From: Erythrobacter sp. YJ-T3-07
GTDB taxonomy: Bacteria; Pseudomonadota; Alphaproteobacteria; Sphingomonadales; Sphingomonadaceae
Assembly (NCBI RefSeq): GCF_015999305.1
Contig: NZ_JAEAGP010000001.1
Span: 1,550,001-1,614,000, forward strand
Direction of reading: 5' to 3'
DNA length: 64,000 nucleotides
The notes under the pieces were generated by a model, which was not told the DNA's origin, searched no databases, and was given only the letters and a program-made list of their open reading frames with translations. The first letter of the stretch is position 1; the number at the start of each line of letters is the position of its first letter. A program made the translations under genes and the position numbers. Of this stretch, positions 33,355 to 41,872 are shown one piece after another.

Positions 33355-34761
33355 ATGGCATTTAAAGGACTGCGACCCATCCAGTACGGCGGTCGCGAGG
33401 TGTGGCCGCTGATCGAAGGCGGGAAGGGCGTTTCGGCGACCAATCATGCAAGCTCTGGCGCATGGGCCGCCGCGGGCGGCATCGGCACCGTGTCGGCCGT
33501 GAACGCGGATACCTATGACGAGGATGGCAACCCGATCCCGCAGGTCTATCCGCAGGCGACCCGCAAGGAACGGTTCGAACAGCTGGTCCGCTACGCCATC
33601 GATGGTGCGACCGAGCAGGTTAATCGTGCTTACGAGATCGCCGACGGCAAGGGCGCGATCAACATCAACGTCTTGTGGGAACAGGGCGGCGCGCAAGCCG
33701 TGCTGGAAGGCGTGCTGGATAATTGCGCCGACAAGATCACCGGCGTCACCTGCGGTGCGGGCATGCCCTACAAGCTGGCCGAGATCGCCGCGCGCTACAA
33801 CGTCCACTACCTGCCGATCGTCAGCTCCGCGCGGGCCTTCCGCGCGCTGTGGAAGCGCAGCTATTCCAAGGTGCCGGACCTGCTGGCGGCGGTGGTCTAT
33901 GAAGACCCGTGGCTGGCGGGCGGGCATAATGGCCTGTCCAACGCCGAAGACCCGACCAAGCCGGAAGATCCCTATCCGCGCGTGAAGGCGCTGCGCGACA
34001 CGATGCGCAAGGAAGGCGTGTCGGAAGACACCGCCATCGTGATGGCCGGCGGCGTGTGGTTCCTGCGCGAGTGGGAAGAGTGGATCGACAACCCCGAACT
34101 GGGCAAGATCGCCTTCCAGTTCGGCACGCGCCCCCTGCTGACCGAGGAAAGCCCGATTCCGCAGGTGTGGAAAGACATGCTGCGCACGATCGAGCCGGGC
34201 GACGTGCTGCTGCACAAGTTCAGCCCAACCGGCTTCTATTCCAGCGCGGTCAAGACGCCGTTCCTCTACGACCTCATGCACCGCTCCGAGCGGCAGATCC
34301 CGATCTTCAAGCGGGACGAGGAAGAGGGCACGATTCCGCTCTCCGATCACGGCAAGGCCAAGTATTTCTTCGTCCACCCCGGCGACCAGCGCAAGGCGCA
34401 GGCGTGGATGCACGAAGGCTTTACCGAGGCGCTGAAGACCCCGGACAACACGGTGGTGTTCGTGACCCCGGAGAGCGCCGAGCAGATCCGTGCCGACCAG
34501 CAGGGCTGCATGGGCTGCCTGTCGCACTGCCAGTTTTCGAGCTGGAAGGACCACGACGATCACACCACCGGGCGGCTTGCCGATCCGCGCAGCTTCTGCA
34601 TCCAGAAGACGCTGCAGGACATCGCGCATGGGGGCGATCCGGACGAGAACCTCGCCTTCGCAGGCCACGCAGCGTACCGCTTCAAGCAGGACCCGTTCTA
34701 TTCCAACAACTTCACCCCTTCAGTGAAGCAGTTGGTGGAGCGTATCCTGACCGGAGACTGA
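33355..34761 (+). CDS. Nitronate monooxygenase / NAD(P)H-dependent flavin oxidoreductase family protein
   Basis: 468 aa. FMN-barrel motifs of the 2-nitropropane dioxygenase family: GGIGTVSAVN, VLWEQGG, VTCGAGMPYKLAE, PIVSSARAFRALWKR, and VVYEDPWLAGGHNGLSN. It is about 100 residues longer than classic nitronate monooxygenases. The C-terminal part carries cysteines C385-x2-C388-x3-C392 and C415, which could bind a metal or Fe-S cluster. The start ATG has GGAAG 5 nt upstream. The physiological substrate is unknown. Confidence 0.8.
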   Translation: MAFKGLRPIQYGGREVWPLIEGGKGVSATNHASSGAWAAAGGIGTVSAVNADTYDEDGNPIPQVYPQATRKERFEQLVRYAIDGATEQVNRAYEIADGKGAININVLWEQGGAQAVLEGVLDNCADKITGVTCGAGMPYKLAEIAARYNVHYLPIVSSARAFRALWKRSYSKVPDLLAAVVYEDPWLAGGHNGLSNAEDPTKPEDPYPRVKALRDTMRKEGVSEDTAIVMAGGVWFLREWEEWIDNPELGKIAFQFGTRPLLTEESPIPQVWKDMLRTIEPGDVLLHKFSPTGFYSSAVKTPFLYDLMHRSERQIPIFKRDEEEGTIPLSDHGKAKYFFVHPGDQRKAQAWMHEGFTEALKTPDNTVVFVTPESAEQIRADQQGCMGCLSHCQFSSWKDHDDHTTGRLADPRSFCIQKTLQDIAHGGDPDENLAFAGHAAYRFKQDPFYSNNFTPSVKQLVERILTGD

Positions 34762-34765
34762 CGGA

Positions 34766-35509
34766 ATGCCCCAGCCGAAAGACGCGCTGCGAGACGACCA
34801 TCTGGCACCGCCTTTCGGCTATTGGCTGCGCGAACTGCCGAACCTGCCGAAAATCTGGTCGAGCCCGGTGCGCCGGGTCCGGCTGCCGGAGCATGTCCGG
34901 GCAGGGCCGCCTGAGGGCACGCGCCGTCCGGTTCTGGTCATCCCCGGGATCATGTCGAACGACGGCGCGACCTCGCTGATGCGGCGGACGCTCGATGCGG
35001 CGGGGTACGACGCGTACCCTGCGCGGATCAGCGCAATGATGACAGGCATCACCCAGGCCTTCTTCGACCGGGCCGAGGCGCGTCTGGACGAGATATGGCG
35101 CGAAACCGGTCAGCCGGTGGCGCTGATCGGAATCAGTCTGGGCGGGCTCTATGCCCGCGTGCTGGCGCAGCGCCATCCGCACAAGGTCGCGCTGGTGATG
35201 ACGCTGGGCACGCCCTTCTCGGGCGACCGGCGGGCCAACAACGCGTGGCGGCTGTACGAGGCGCTCAACGACCACAAGGTCGACAATCCGCCGATTTCCG
35301 ACGATCCCCGGCAGAAGCCGCCGGTGCGCACGATCGCGATCTGGTCCCCGCGCGACGGGATCATCGCGCCCGCCTGCTCACGCGGGGAAGAGGGCGAGTG
35401 CGACCGCGTGATCGAAGTGCCCGAGCGGCATTTCGAGTTTTCCGCCAGCCGCGCCTCGATCGAGCGGATTCTCGATATCCTCGGCGAGGAACTGCCGCGA
35501 AGCCGCTAG
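34766..35509 (+). CDS. Esterase/lipase-family alpha/beta hydrolase
   Basis: 247 aa. RPVLVIPGIMSNDGATSLMRR gives the N-terminal strand and oxyanion region. The nucleophile elbow is IGISLGGLYAR (Ser), followed by TLGTPFSGDRRANN, an acid Asp in WSPRDGIIAP and a His in PERHFEFS. It is shaped like the PGAP1/lipase-like family that acts on lipids or esters in the cytoplasm. It starts 4 nt after the flavoprotein stop. Its TAG overlaps the amtB stop codon on the other strand (CTAG, 35506-35509). Confidence 0.82.
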   Translation: MPQPKDALRDDHLAPPFGYWLRELPNLPKIWSSPVRRVRLPEHVRAGPPEGTRRPVLVIPGIMSNDGATSLMRRTLDAAGYDAYPARISAMMTGITQAFFDRAEARLDEIWRETGQPVALIGISLGGLYARVLAQRHPHKVALVMTLGTPFSGDRRANNAWRLYEALNDHKVDNPPISDDPRQKPPVRTIAIWSPRDGIIAPACSRGEEGECDRVIEVPERHFEFSASRASIERILDILGEELPRSR

Positions 35510-36807
35510 TCGGCGAAGTACCAGCCGCGCTCGCCGTGGCTGGTCATGTCCAGCCCCTCGATCTCGCGCTTGCGCTTGACCCGCATGGGGATGAGGATGC
35601 CGATCCCCAGCGCGAGAATGCCGGTCATCACCGCGCTCCATACCGCGACCGCAGCCACTCCGATCGCCTGCGCGCCGAGCTGCGTGGCCGGGGTCATCCC
35701 GGCGGGGTAGCCCGTGCCGCCCAGCGAGTAGGAGACGAACAGGCCGAGCAGCAGGGTGCCCAGCATTCCGCCCATGCCGTGGACCGCGAACACGCTCAGC
35801 GTGTCGTCGATGCCCCACTTTCGCACCTGCACCAGCGCGCCGTAGCACACGACCGAGGCGAGTGCGCCGAACAGGATCGCCGCGCCCGGTGCGATATAGC
35901 CTGCTGCGGGCGTGATCGTGGCGAGGCCCGCGACCGCGCCGGTCGCCCAGCCGATCGTGGTGCATTTGCCCAGCGCGATCCGCTCGATCAGCAGCCACAC
36001 CAGCGCCGCGACGCAGGCCGCGAGGTGGGTGTTGATGATCGCGCTCGACGCATCGTCGGTCGCGGAGAGGGCGGAGCCGCCGGTGAAGCCGAACCAGCCG
36101 ACCCACAGCAGGGCGGCGCCGATCATGGTCAGCACGGGGGCGTGGGGCAGCATGGGCTTGTCCGCAAAACCTTCTCGCGGGCCGATCAGTACCGCCGCGA
36201 CCAGCGCGGAGACGCCTGCGGTGGTGTGGACCACCAGTCCGCCTGCGAAATCCATCGTGCCGAAGGTGCTGGCGAGCCAGCCGCCGCCCCACACCCAGTG
36301 CGCGACCGGGGCGTAGACGATCAGGCTCCACGCGGTGCAAAACAGGATGACCCAGCCGAGGCGCGCACGCTCCGCCCACGCGCCGACCATCAGCGCGGCG
36401 GCGAAGATCGCGAAGCCCATCTGGAACAGCACGAAGGCGCTTTCGGGCACGGTGGTGCCGTAACGCACATTGGTCAGCTCGATCAGCATCCATGCGCGGC
36501 CATTGCCGAACCAGCCATTGCCGATATCGCCGAAGGCCAGCGTGTAGCCGGTCACCACCCACAGCACCGAGATCACCGCCGCGACGGCGCCGCATTGCAG
36601 CGCGACCGACAGCACGTTCTTGGCTCGCACCCGCCCGCCGTAGAACAGCGCAAGGCCGGGCAGCGTCATCAGCAGGACCAGCGCGGAGGAGGTGAGCATC
36701 CACGCGGTATCGCCGGTATCGCTTTCCACCAGAGTGCCCACGTCCTGCGCGAAGGCCGGGCTGGCGATCAGCACGGCCAGCAGCATGGCGGAAACGAATC
36801 TGGTCAT
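35506..36807 (-). CDS. amtB: Ammonium transporter
   Basis: 433 aa. An N-terminal signal peptide (ends SPAFAQD) precedes 11 membrane spans, as in E. coli AmtB. Key residues are present: the Asp in MDFAGGLVVH, the pore His pair (VVHTTAG and FAVHGMGG), and the Phe gate regions (FQMGFAIF; GWFGFTGG). It conducts ammonium/ammonia across the inner membrane. GGAGG lies 10 nt before the ATG. No glnK gene lies upstream, where a dehydrogenase ends instead, so PII control must come from elsewhere. Confidence 0.95.
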   Translation of the reverse strand: MTRFVSAMLLAVLIASPAFAQDVGTLVESDTGDTAWMLTSSALVLLMTLPGLALFYGGRVRAKNVLSVALQCGAVAAVISVLWVVTGYTLAFGDIGNGWFGNGRAWMLIELTNVRYGTTVPESAFVLFQMGFAIFAAALMVGAWAERARLGWVILFCTAWSLIVYAPVAHWVWGGGWLASTFGTMDFAGGLVVHTTAGVSALVAAVLIGPREGFADKPMLPHAPVLTMIGAALLWVGWFGFTGGSALSATDDASSAIINTHLAACVAALVWLLIERIALGKCTTIGWATGAVAGLATITPAAGYIAPGAAILFGALASVVCYGALVQVRKWGIDDTLSVFAVHGMGGMLGTLLLGLFVSYSLGGTGYPAGMTPATQLGAQAIGVAAVAVWSAVMTGILALGIGILIPMRVKRKREIEGLDMTSHGERGWYFAD

Positions 36808-36928
36808 CGGGATGGGGCCTCCAGCAAGTCAGCCCGCATATTCCGGCAGACGGCCGCGGGCGCGAAACCCTATAGCCCCGCTTTTGCGCATAACTGGTAA
36901 ACCGGGGTTCACCTTATTTAGTGCGCGA

Positions 36929-37945
36929 TCAGATCAGCGCGTCGAGCACCTGATCGGGCGGACGGTGGCCGTCGGCCCACATGCGGATATTGGCGATCAC
37001 CTTGTGGCCCGAATCCTCGCGCCCCTCGCGGGTGGCGCTGCCGATATGGGGCAGGGTCATGACGTTGGGATGCCGGATCAGCCGCTCGTCGACCCGGGGT
37101 TCGTCCGGGTACACGTCCAGCCCCGCGCCAGCGAGCCGCCCGGCTTCCAGCGCCTCGATCAGCGCTTCCTGATCGACCAGATCGCCGCGCGCGGTGTTGA
37201 TCAGGCAGGCACCATCCTTCATCCGCCCGATCGCCTGCCGGTCGATCATGTGGTGACTCTGCGGGTTGGAAGGGCAGTGCAGGGTGAGGATGTCGGCTGT
37301 TTCCAGCAGCTCGCCCAGCGTATCGACATAGGTCGCGCCGAACATCCGCTCGACCGCTTCGGGCTGGCGCTTGCGGTTGTGATAGACGATGTCGAGCCCG
37401 AAGGCCTTTGCGCGGTAGGCGACGGCCTGGCCGATCCGGCCCATGCCGACGATGCCCAGCACCTTGCCCGCCAGCTTGCGGCCCAGCATCGCGGTCGGCG
37501 CCCAGCCGCTCCACTCGCCACTGCGGACCAGTGCAACACCCTCTCGCATCCGGCGGGGCACGCCGATGATCAGCGCCATCGCCAGGTCGGCGGTATCCTC
37601 GGTAAACACGCTCGGCGTGTTGGTGACGGTGATCTTGCGCTTGGCTGCGGCGGCCAGATCGAGATGATCCGTTCCTGCGCCGAAGCTGGCGATCAGCCGC
37701 ATCCGGTCTCCGCCCGCGTCGAGCATTGCTGCATCGATCCGGTCGGTCACGGTCGGCACCAGCACGTCGCAATCGCGCATCGCCTCGATCAGCTGCTCGC
37801 GCGAAAGCGGCGTATCGCTCTCGTTGAAACGGTAGTCGAACAACTGCGCCATGCGCTCCTGCACCGATGGGACCAGTGCGCGGGTCACGATGACGCGGGG
37901 GGTGCCTTGAATGCGGCGGGCGGGATCTGCGGGTTTGCTGGCCAT
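36929..37945 (-). CDS. D-isomer-specific 2-hydroxyacid dehydrogenase (glyoxylate/hydroxypyruvate reductase-like)
   Basis: 338 aa. Rossmann NAD(P) motif VLGIVGMGRIGQAVA, then INTARGDLVDQEAL (catalytic Arg region), GLDVYPDEPRV (Glu) and LPHIGSATREGR (catalytic His). This set is typical of D-glycerate dehydrogenase / glyoxylate reductase. It reduces a 2-keto acid with NAD(P)H. The start is the ATG at 37943-37945 (MASKPADP) rather than the upstream TTG. It lies upstream of amtB with a 121-nt gap on the same strand. Confidence 0.9.
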   Translation of the reverse strand: MASKPADPARRIQGTPRVIVTRALVPSVQERMAQLFDYRFNESDTPLSREQLIEAMRDCDVLVPTVTDRIDAAMLDAGGDRMRLIASFGAGTDHLDLAAAAKRKITVTNTPSVFTEDTADLAMALIIGVPRRMREGVALVRSGEWSGWAPTAMLGRKLAGKVLGIVGMGRIGQAVAYRAKAFGLDIVYHNRKRQPEAVERMFGATYVDTLGELLETADILTLHCPSNPQSHHMIDRQAIGRMKDGACLINTARGDLVDQEALIEALEAGRLAGAGLDVYPDEPRVDERLIRHPNVMTLPHIGSATREGREDSGHKVIANIRMWADGHRPPDQVLDALI

Positions 37946-38038
37946 CGCCGCCGTGCTTGGCGTGTGGCGCAAACCCGGTCAAGCGGTGGCACCATCCAGC
38001 TTGCCAGGATCACGGCGCTTGCGGTATCTCGTTCCCCC

Positions 38039-38521
38039 ATGCCGAGACGCCCTTTCCTGCTCGCCACGGGGCTTGCCCTGACCATCGCCACGCTGACCGC
38101 GACGCCTGCCGGCGGGGCGAACCGCGACACGCCCTATTGGGCGACGATCGACGTGACCGAGGCGAACATGCGCGTTGGGCCGAGTGCGGAATACCGGATC
38201 GAGTGGGTCTACAAGCGCAAGGGCCTGCCGGTGAAGGTGGTGCGCGTGCGCGAGGGCTGGCGGCTGGTCGAGGACCCGGACGGCGATCAGGGCTGGATCG
38301 CAGCGCGCCTGCTCAGCCGCTCGCGCGGCGCGATCGTGATCGGCAAGGGCCTGGCCGAGATGCACGATTCGGATGCCGCAGGGTCCGCGATCAAGTGGAA
38401 GCTGGAGCCCGGCGTGGTCGGTCGGTTGGGCGACTGCGAGGAAAACTGGTGCGAATTCTCGGTCGGCGAACGCTCCGGCTTCGTAGAAGCGAATCGCCTG
38501 TGGGGCGCGGGCGAGCCCTAG
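38039..38521 (+). CDS. Secreted SH3-domain protein
   Basis: 160 aa. Signal peptide about residues 1-26. A bacterial SH3 (SH3_3/DUF1058-like) domain covers EANMRVGPSAEYRIEWVYKRK to EDPDGDQGWIAARLL, with a second SH3-like half ending WCEFSVGERSGFVEANRLWG. Cys in LGDCEENWCEF may form a disulfide. These proteins usually bind cell wall or act as targeting domains in the periplasm. It diverges from the dehydrogenase gene (93 nt gap). Confidence 0.85.
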   Translation: MPRRPFLLATGLALTIATLTATPAGGANRDTPYWATIDVTEANMRVGPSAEYRIEWVYKRKGLPVKVVRVREGWRLVEDPDGDQGWIAARLLSRSRGAIVIGKGLAEMHDSDAAGSAIKWKLEPGVVGRLGDCEENWCEFSVGERSGFVEANRLWGAGEP

Positions 38522-38532
38522 GCCTGTGATGT

Positions 38533-38604
38533 GAGTTCCTGCGAAAGCAGGAACCTCGGGAAACTGGTCTCTTGGCGATGGAGGCCCCCGCTTTCGCGGG
38601 GGCT
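38533..38604. repeat. Paired GAAA-loop palindromes (REP/BIME-like element)
   Basis: Hairpin 1: GTTCCTGC (38535-38542), loop GAAA, GCAGGAAC (38547-38554). Hairpin 2: GCCCCCGC (38584-38591), loop TTTC, GCGGGGGC (38596-38603), which reads with a GAAA loop on the minus strand. Both follow GAG - arm - GAAA - arm - CTC, in opposite orientation, and arm changes are matched on both sides. It lies between the convergent SH3 and thiolase genes. Confidence 0.85.
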
Positions 38605-38614
38605 CGCACCTAGC

Positions 38615-39811
38615 TCAGACCATTTCCACGGCAACCGCAGTGGCTTCGCCGCCGCCGATGCACAGCGAGGCGATGCCGCGCTTCTTGCCCTGCTGCTTGA
38701 GCGCGTTGAGCAGCGTCACGATGATCCGCGTGCCGCTCGCGCCGATGGGGTGACCCAGCGCGGTGCCACCGCCATTCACGTTGATCTTGTCGTGCGGGAT
38801 GCCGATGTCGCGCATGGCGAACATCGCGACGCAGGCGAAGGCTTCGTTGACTTCCCACAGGTCGACGTCTTCCGCGCTCCAGCCCGTCTGTTCCAGGACC
38901 TTCTCGATCGCACCGATCGGCGCGACGGTGAACTTGGCGGGCTCCTGCGCGTGGGCCGCAAGGCCGACGATCTTAGCCACCGGCGTCTGGCCGTTTTCCT
39001 TGGCGACGCTCTCACGCGACAGGACCACGGCGGCCGCACCATCCGAAATGCTCGACGAGGTGGCAGCGGTGATCGTCCCATCCTTCGCGAAGGCGGGGCG
39101 CAGCTGCGGGATCTTGTCCGGATTGCCCTTGCCGGGCGCTTCGTCGTGCTCGACCGTGGTTTCGCCCTTGCGGGTGACGATGGTGACGGGGACGACTTCG
39201 TCGGCAAAGGCACCGCTTTCGATCGCCGCATTGGCGCGGCGCAGCGATTCGATGGAGTAGTCGTCCATCTCCTCGCGGGTCAGCTGGTACTCGTTGGCGG
39301 TGTCCTGCGCGAAGGTGCCCATCGCGCGGCCTTCCTCGTAGGCGTCTTCCAACCCGTCGAGGAACATGTGGTCATAGGCGGTGTCATGGCCGAGCCGCGC
39401 GCCGCTGCGGTGCTTCTTGAGCAGGTAGGGCGCATTGGTCATGCTCTCCATCCCGCCCGCGACGACATAGTTCACGGTGCCGCTGGCGAGCGCTTCGGAG
39501 CCCATGATGACGGTCTGCATGCCGCTACCGCACACCTTGTTCACCGTGGTCGCCTGCACAGATTTGGGCAGGCCGGCCTTGATCGACGCCTGGCGGGCAG
39601 GGGCCTGGCCGAGGCCGGCGGGAAGCACACAGCCCATGTAGGTCCGGTCGAACTTGTCCACCGGCACGCCCGAGCGATCCACCGCTGCCTTCACCGCCGT
39701 CGCGCCGAGATCGGTCGCAGTGGCATCGGCCAGTGCGCCCTTCATGCTGCCCATCGGGGTGCGCGCGTAGGAGAGGATGACGATCGGATCTGCTTCGGAA
39801 AACTGGGGCAT
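38615..39811 (-). CDS. Acetyl-CoA C-acetyltransferase (thiolase)
   Basis: 398 aa. Thiolase II motifs: nucleophile Cys in NKVCGSGMQ, NEAFACVAMFA, GGGTALGHPIGASG (His) and the second Cys in CIGGGEATA. It condenses two acetyl-CoA to acetoacetyl-CoA or runs in reverse. The start is MPQFSEADP; a longer reading begins with a poorer codon. It diverges from the aldehyde dehydrogenase gene across 95 nt that must hold both promoters. No phaB or CoA-transferase gene is nearby, so the pathway is open. Confidence 0.94.
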   Translation of the reverse strand: MPQFSEADPIVILSYARTPMGSMKGALADATATDLGATAVKAAVDRSGVPVDKFDRTYMGCVLPAGLGQAPARQASIKAGLPKSVQATTVNKVCGSGMQTVIMGSEALASGTVNYVVAGGMESMTNAPYLLKKHRSGARLGHDTAYDHMFLDGLEDAYEEGRAMGTFAQDTANEYQLTREEMDDYSIESLRRANAAIESGAFADEVVPVTIVTRKGETTVEHDEAPGKGNPDKIPQLRPAFAKDGTITAATSSSISDGAAAVVLSRESVAKENGQTPVAKIVGLAAHAQEPAKFTVAPIGAIEKVLEQTGWSAEDVDLWEVNEAFACVAMFAMRDIGIPHDKINVNGGGTALGHPIGASGTRIIVTLLNALKQQGKKRGIASLCIGGGEATAVAVEMV

Positions 39812-39906
39812 TGGTAAGTACGTGCCTTTCTGTTGTCGCAACGCTTTGGCTCAATTCGCGTTCGATGTAATAGCACAGCCCAGAAACACAATCGGAGAGC
39901 CGAGAC

Positions 39907-41337
39907 ATGAGCGATACACCGCCCCAGACCCTTGAGCGCATTCTGGAATCCCAGCGCAGGGCCTTCACCGCGGCGCGGCCAGAGCCGCTCTCCATCCGGC
40001 GTGACCGGATCAAGCGGGCGATGTCGATTCTCTCGCAGCACGGCGAATCGCTGGCCGAGGCGATGAATGCGGACTTCGGCAGCCGCAGCTTCGAAGGCTC
40101 GATGATGACCGACATCGTCAGCACGATCGGCTTCGGCAAATACTGCCTCAAGAACATGGACCACTGGGCCGTGCCCGATAAGCGCTCGATCCGCTTCCCG
40201 CTCGGCCTGATGGGGGCGAAGGCGGAGGTTCGCTACGAACCCAAGGGCGTAATCGGGATCATGAGCCCGTGGAACTTCCCCGTGAATCTCAGCTTCGGCC
40301 CGCTGATGCAGGTGCTCGCCGCGGGCAACCGCGCGATGATCAAGCCGAGCGAATTCACACCCGCGACCAGCGACCGGATGCGCGAACTGGTCGCCGATGT
40401 TTTCGACGAGGAAGAGGTGAGTGTGATCACTGGCGGGCCGGACGTGGCGCAGGCGTTCTCGTCGCTCCCCTTCGACCATCTGGTGTTCACCGGATCGACC
40501 GCAACGGGGCGCAAGGTGATGGAAGCAGCGGCGAAGAACCTCGTCCCCGTCACGCTGGAACTGGGGGGCAAGAGCCCGACGATCATCGGCAAGGGCGCCG
40601 ACCTGACCCGCGCGGGCGAGCGGATCGCCCTGGGCAAGATGCTCAACGCCGGACAAATCTGCCTCGCGCCTGATTACCTCTTGGTGCCTGAGGATCAGGA
40701 GGAAGGCGTAGTCGCGGCGGTGCAGCTGGGCGTGCACCAGATGTATCCCACGCTGCTCGACAACGAGGATTACACCGCGATCATCTCGGACAAGCATTTC
40801 GAACGGCTCAAGGGCATTGTCGAAGATGCCAAGGCCAAGGGGGCCGAGGCGATCGAGGTGAACCCTGCGAACGAGAGCTTCTCCAGCGCCAACACCCGCA
40901 AGATGCCGCTGACCATCCTGCGGAACGTGACCGACGACATGAAGGCGATGCAGGAGGAAATCTTCGGGCCCATCCTGCCGGTGAAGACCTACAAGGCGAT
41001 CGACGAGGCGGTCGATTACATCAACGACCACGACCGTCCGCTGGGGCTCTACTACTTCGGCAGCAATGCGAAGGAGCAGGAGCACGTGCTCGACCGCACG
41101 ATCTCGGGCGGGGTCACGGTCAACGACGTGATTTTCCACATTTCGGTCGAAGATATGCCGTTCGGCGGGGTCGGTCCGTCGGGCATCGGCAGCTATCACG
41201 GGCCGGAAGGCTTCCGCGAATTCAGCCACGCGCGCAGTACCTATCAGCAGCCCAAGATCGACATTGCCAAGCTTGCGGGGCTCAAGCCGCCCTATGGCGA
41301 TGCGGCGAAGAAGGCGATCGCGCGCGAGATGAAATAG
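39907..41337 (+). CDS. Coniferyl aldehyde dehydrogenase-like enzyme
   Basis: 476 aa. Aldehyde dehydrogenase fold: GIMSPWNFPVNL (NAD site), GSTATGRKVM, catalytic Glu in TLELGGKSP and Cys in NAGQICLAPDY. The N-terminal part (MNADFGSRSFEGS) and the overall match are closest to coniferyl aldehyde dehydrogenase (CalB) and fatty-aldehyde-type class 3 ALDHs. It oxidises an aromatic or long-chain aldehyde to the acid. GGAGAG lies upstream of the ATG. Confidence 0.85.
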   Translation: MSDTPPQTLERILESQRRAFTAARPEPLSIRRDRIKRAMSILSQHGESLAEAMNADFGSRSFEGSMMTDIVSTIGFGKYCLKNMDHWAVPDKRSIRFPLGLMGAKAEVRYEPKGVIGIMSPWNFPVNLSFGPLMQVLAAGNRAMIKPSEFTPATSDRMRELVADVFDEEEVSVITGGPDVAQAFSSLPFDHLVFTGSTATGRKVMEAAAKNLVPVTLELGGKSPTIIGKGADLTRAGERIALGKMLNAGQICLAPDYLLVPEDQEEGVVAAVQLGVHQMYPTLLDNEDYTAIISDKHFERLKGIVEDAKAKGAEAIEVNPANESFSSANTRKMPLTILRNVTDDMKAMQEEIFGPILPVKTYKAIDEAVDYINDHDRPLGLYYFGSNAKEQEHVLDRTISGGVTVNDVIFHISVEDMPFGGVGPSGIGSYHGPEGFREFSHARSTYQQPKIDIAKLAGLKPPYGDAAKKAIAREMK

Positions 41338-41402
41338 GCCGCGGGCAGGCGTGCCGCCTGTCTGTTGCGGAAAAACCAACGTGAGTTGCGTCGCGGGCTC
41401 CC

Positions 41403-41430
41403 TTGCGCCCGCGCGGCGTGCGGCCTAGAG
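41403..41430 (+). promoter_or_regulatory. Possible promoter of the nuo operon
   Basis: TTGCGC (41403-41408), a 15-nt spacer and CCTAGA (41424-41429) lie in the 127-nt gap ahead of nuoA, about 35 nt before the GTG start. The layout resembles the alphaproteobacterial housekeeping sigma consensus. It is the only good candidate in this gap. Confidence 0.35.
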
Positions 41431-41464
41431 GCGGCACCGACAAGCGGACTGATGGAAACTGCGC

Positions 41465-41839
41465 GTGATCGATCTCGGACAATATCTGCCTATCCTCCTG
41501 TTTCTCGGGGTGGCCTTGGCCATTTCCTGCGTGTTCGTGTTCCTGCCGATGGGCGTGTCGCGCCTGACCGGCACGCACAACCCGACCGCCGAGAAGCTGA
41601 GCGAGTACGAATGCGGCTTCCCCGCCTTCGAGGAGCCGCGCAGCCAGTTCGACGTGCGCTTCTACCTCGTCGCGATTTTGTTCATCATTTTCGATCTCGA
41701 GGCCGCGTTTCTGTTCCCCTGGGCGGTCAGCCTCGACTTCACCGGCTGGTCGGGCTGGACCACGATGATGATCTTCATCGGCGAACTGGCCATCGGCCTG
41801 ATCTATGCATGGAAAGTGGGCGCGCTGGAGTGGGAGTGA
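41465..41839 (+). CDS. nuoA: NADH-quinone oxidoreductase subunit A
   Basis: 124 aa, GTG start. Three membrane spans, with the conserved loop YECGFPAFEEPRSQFDVRFY between spans 1 and 2 (quinone-channel lid) and FDLEAAFLFPWA in span 2. Membrane subunit of complex I at the junction with the peripheral arm. First gene of the nuo operon; nuoB follows after 33 nt. Confidence 0.97.
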   Translation: MIDLGQYLPILLFLGVALAISCVFVFLPMGVSRLTGTHNPTAEKLSEYECGFPAFEEPRSQFDVRFYLVAILFIIFDLEAAFLFPWAVSLDFTGWSGWTTMMIFIGELAIGLIYAWKVGALEWE

Positions 41840-41872
41840 TCCTGCCCGGCGGCGCGCGCGATTGGAATTGAG

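Noticed and set aside
36918..37982. 354-codon frame overlapping the 2-hydroxyacid dehydrogenase on the same strand
   Set aside because: The alternative frame lacks any motif, whereas the 338-aa frame has the full Rossmann and catalytic set.
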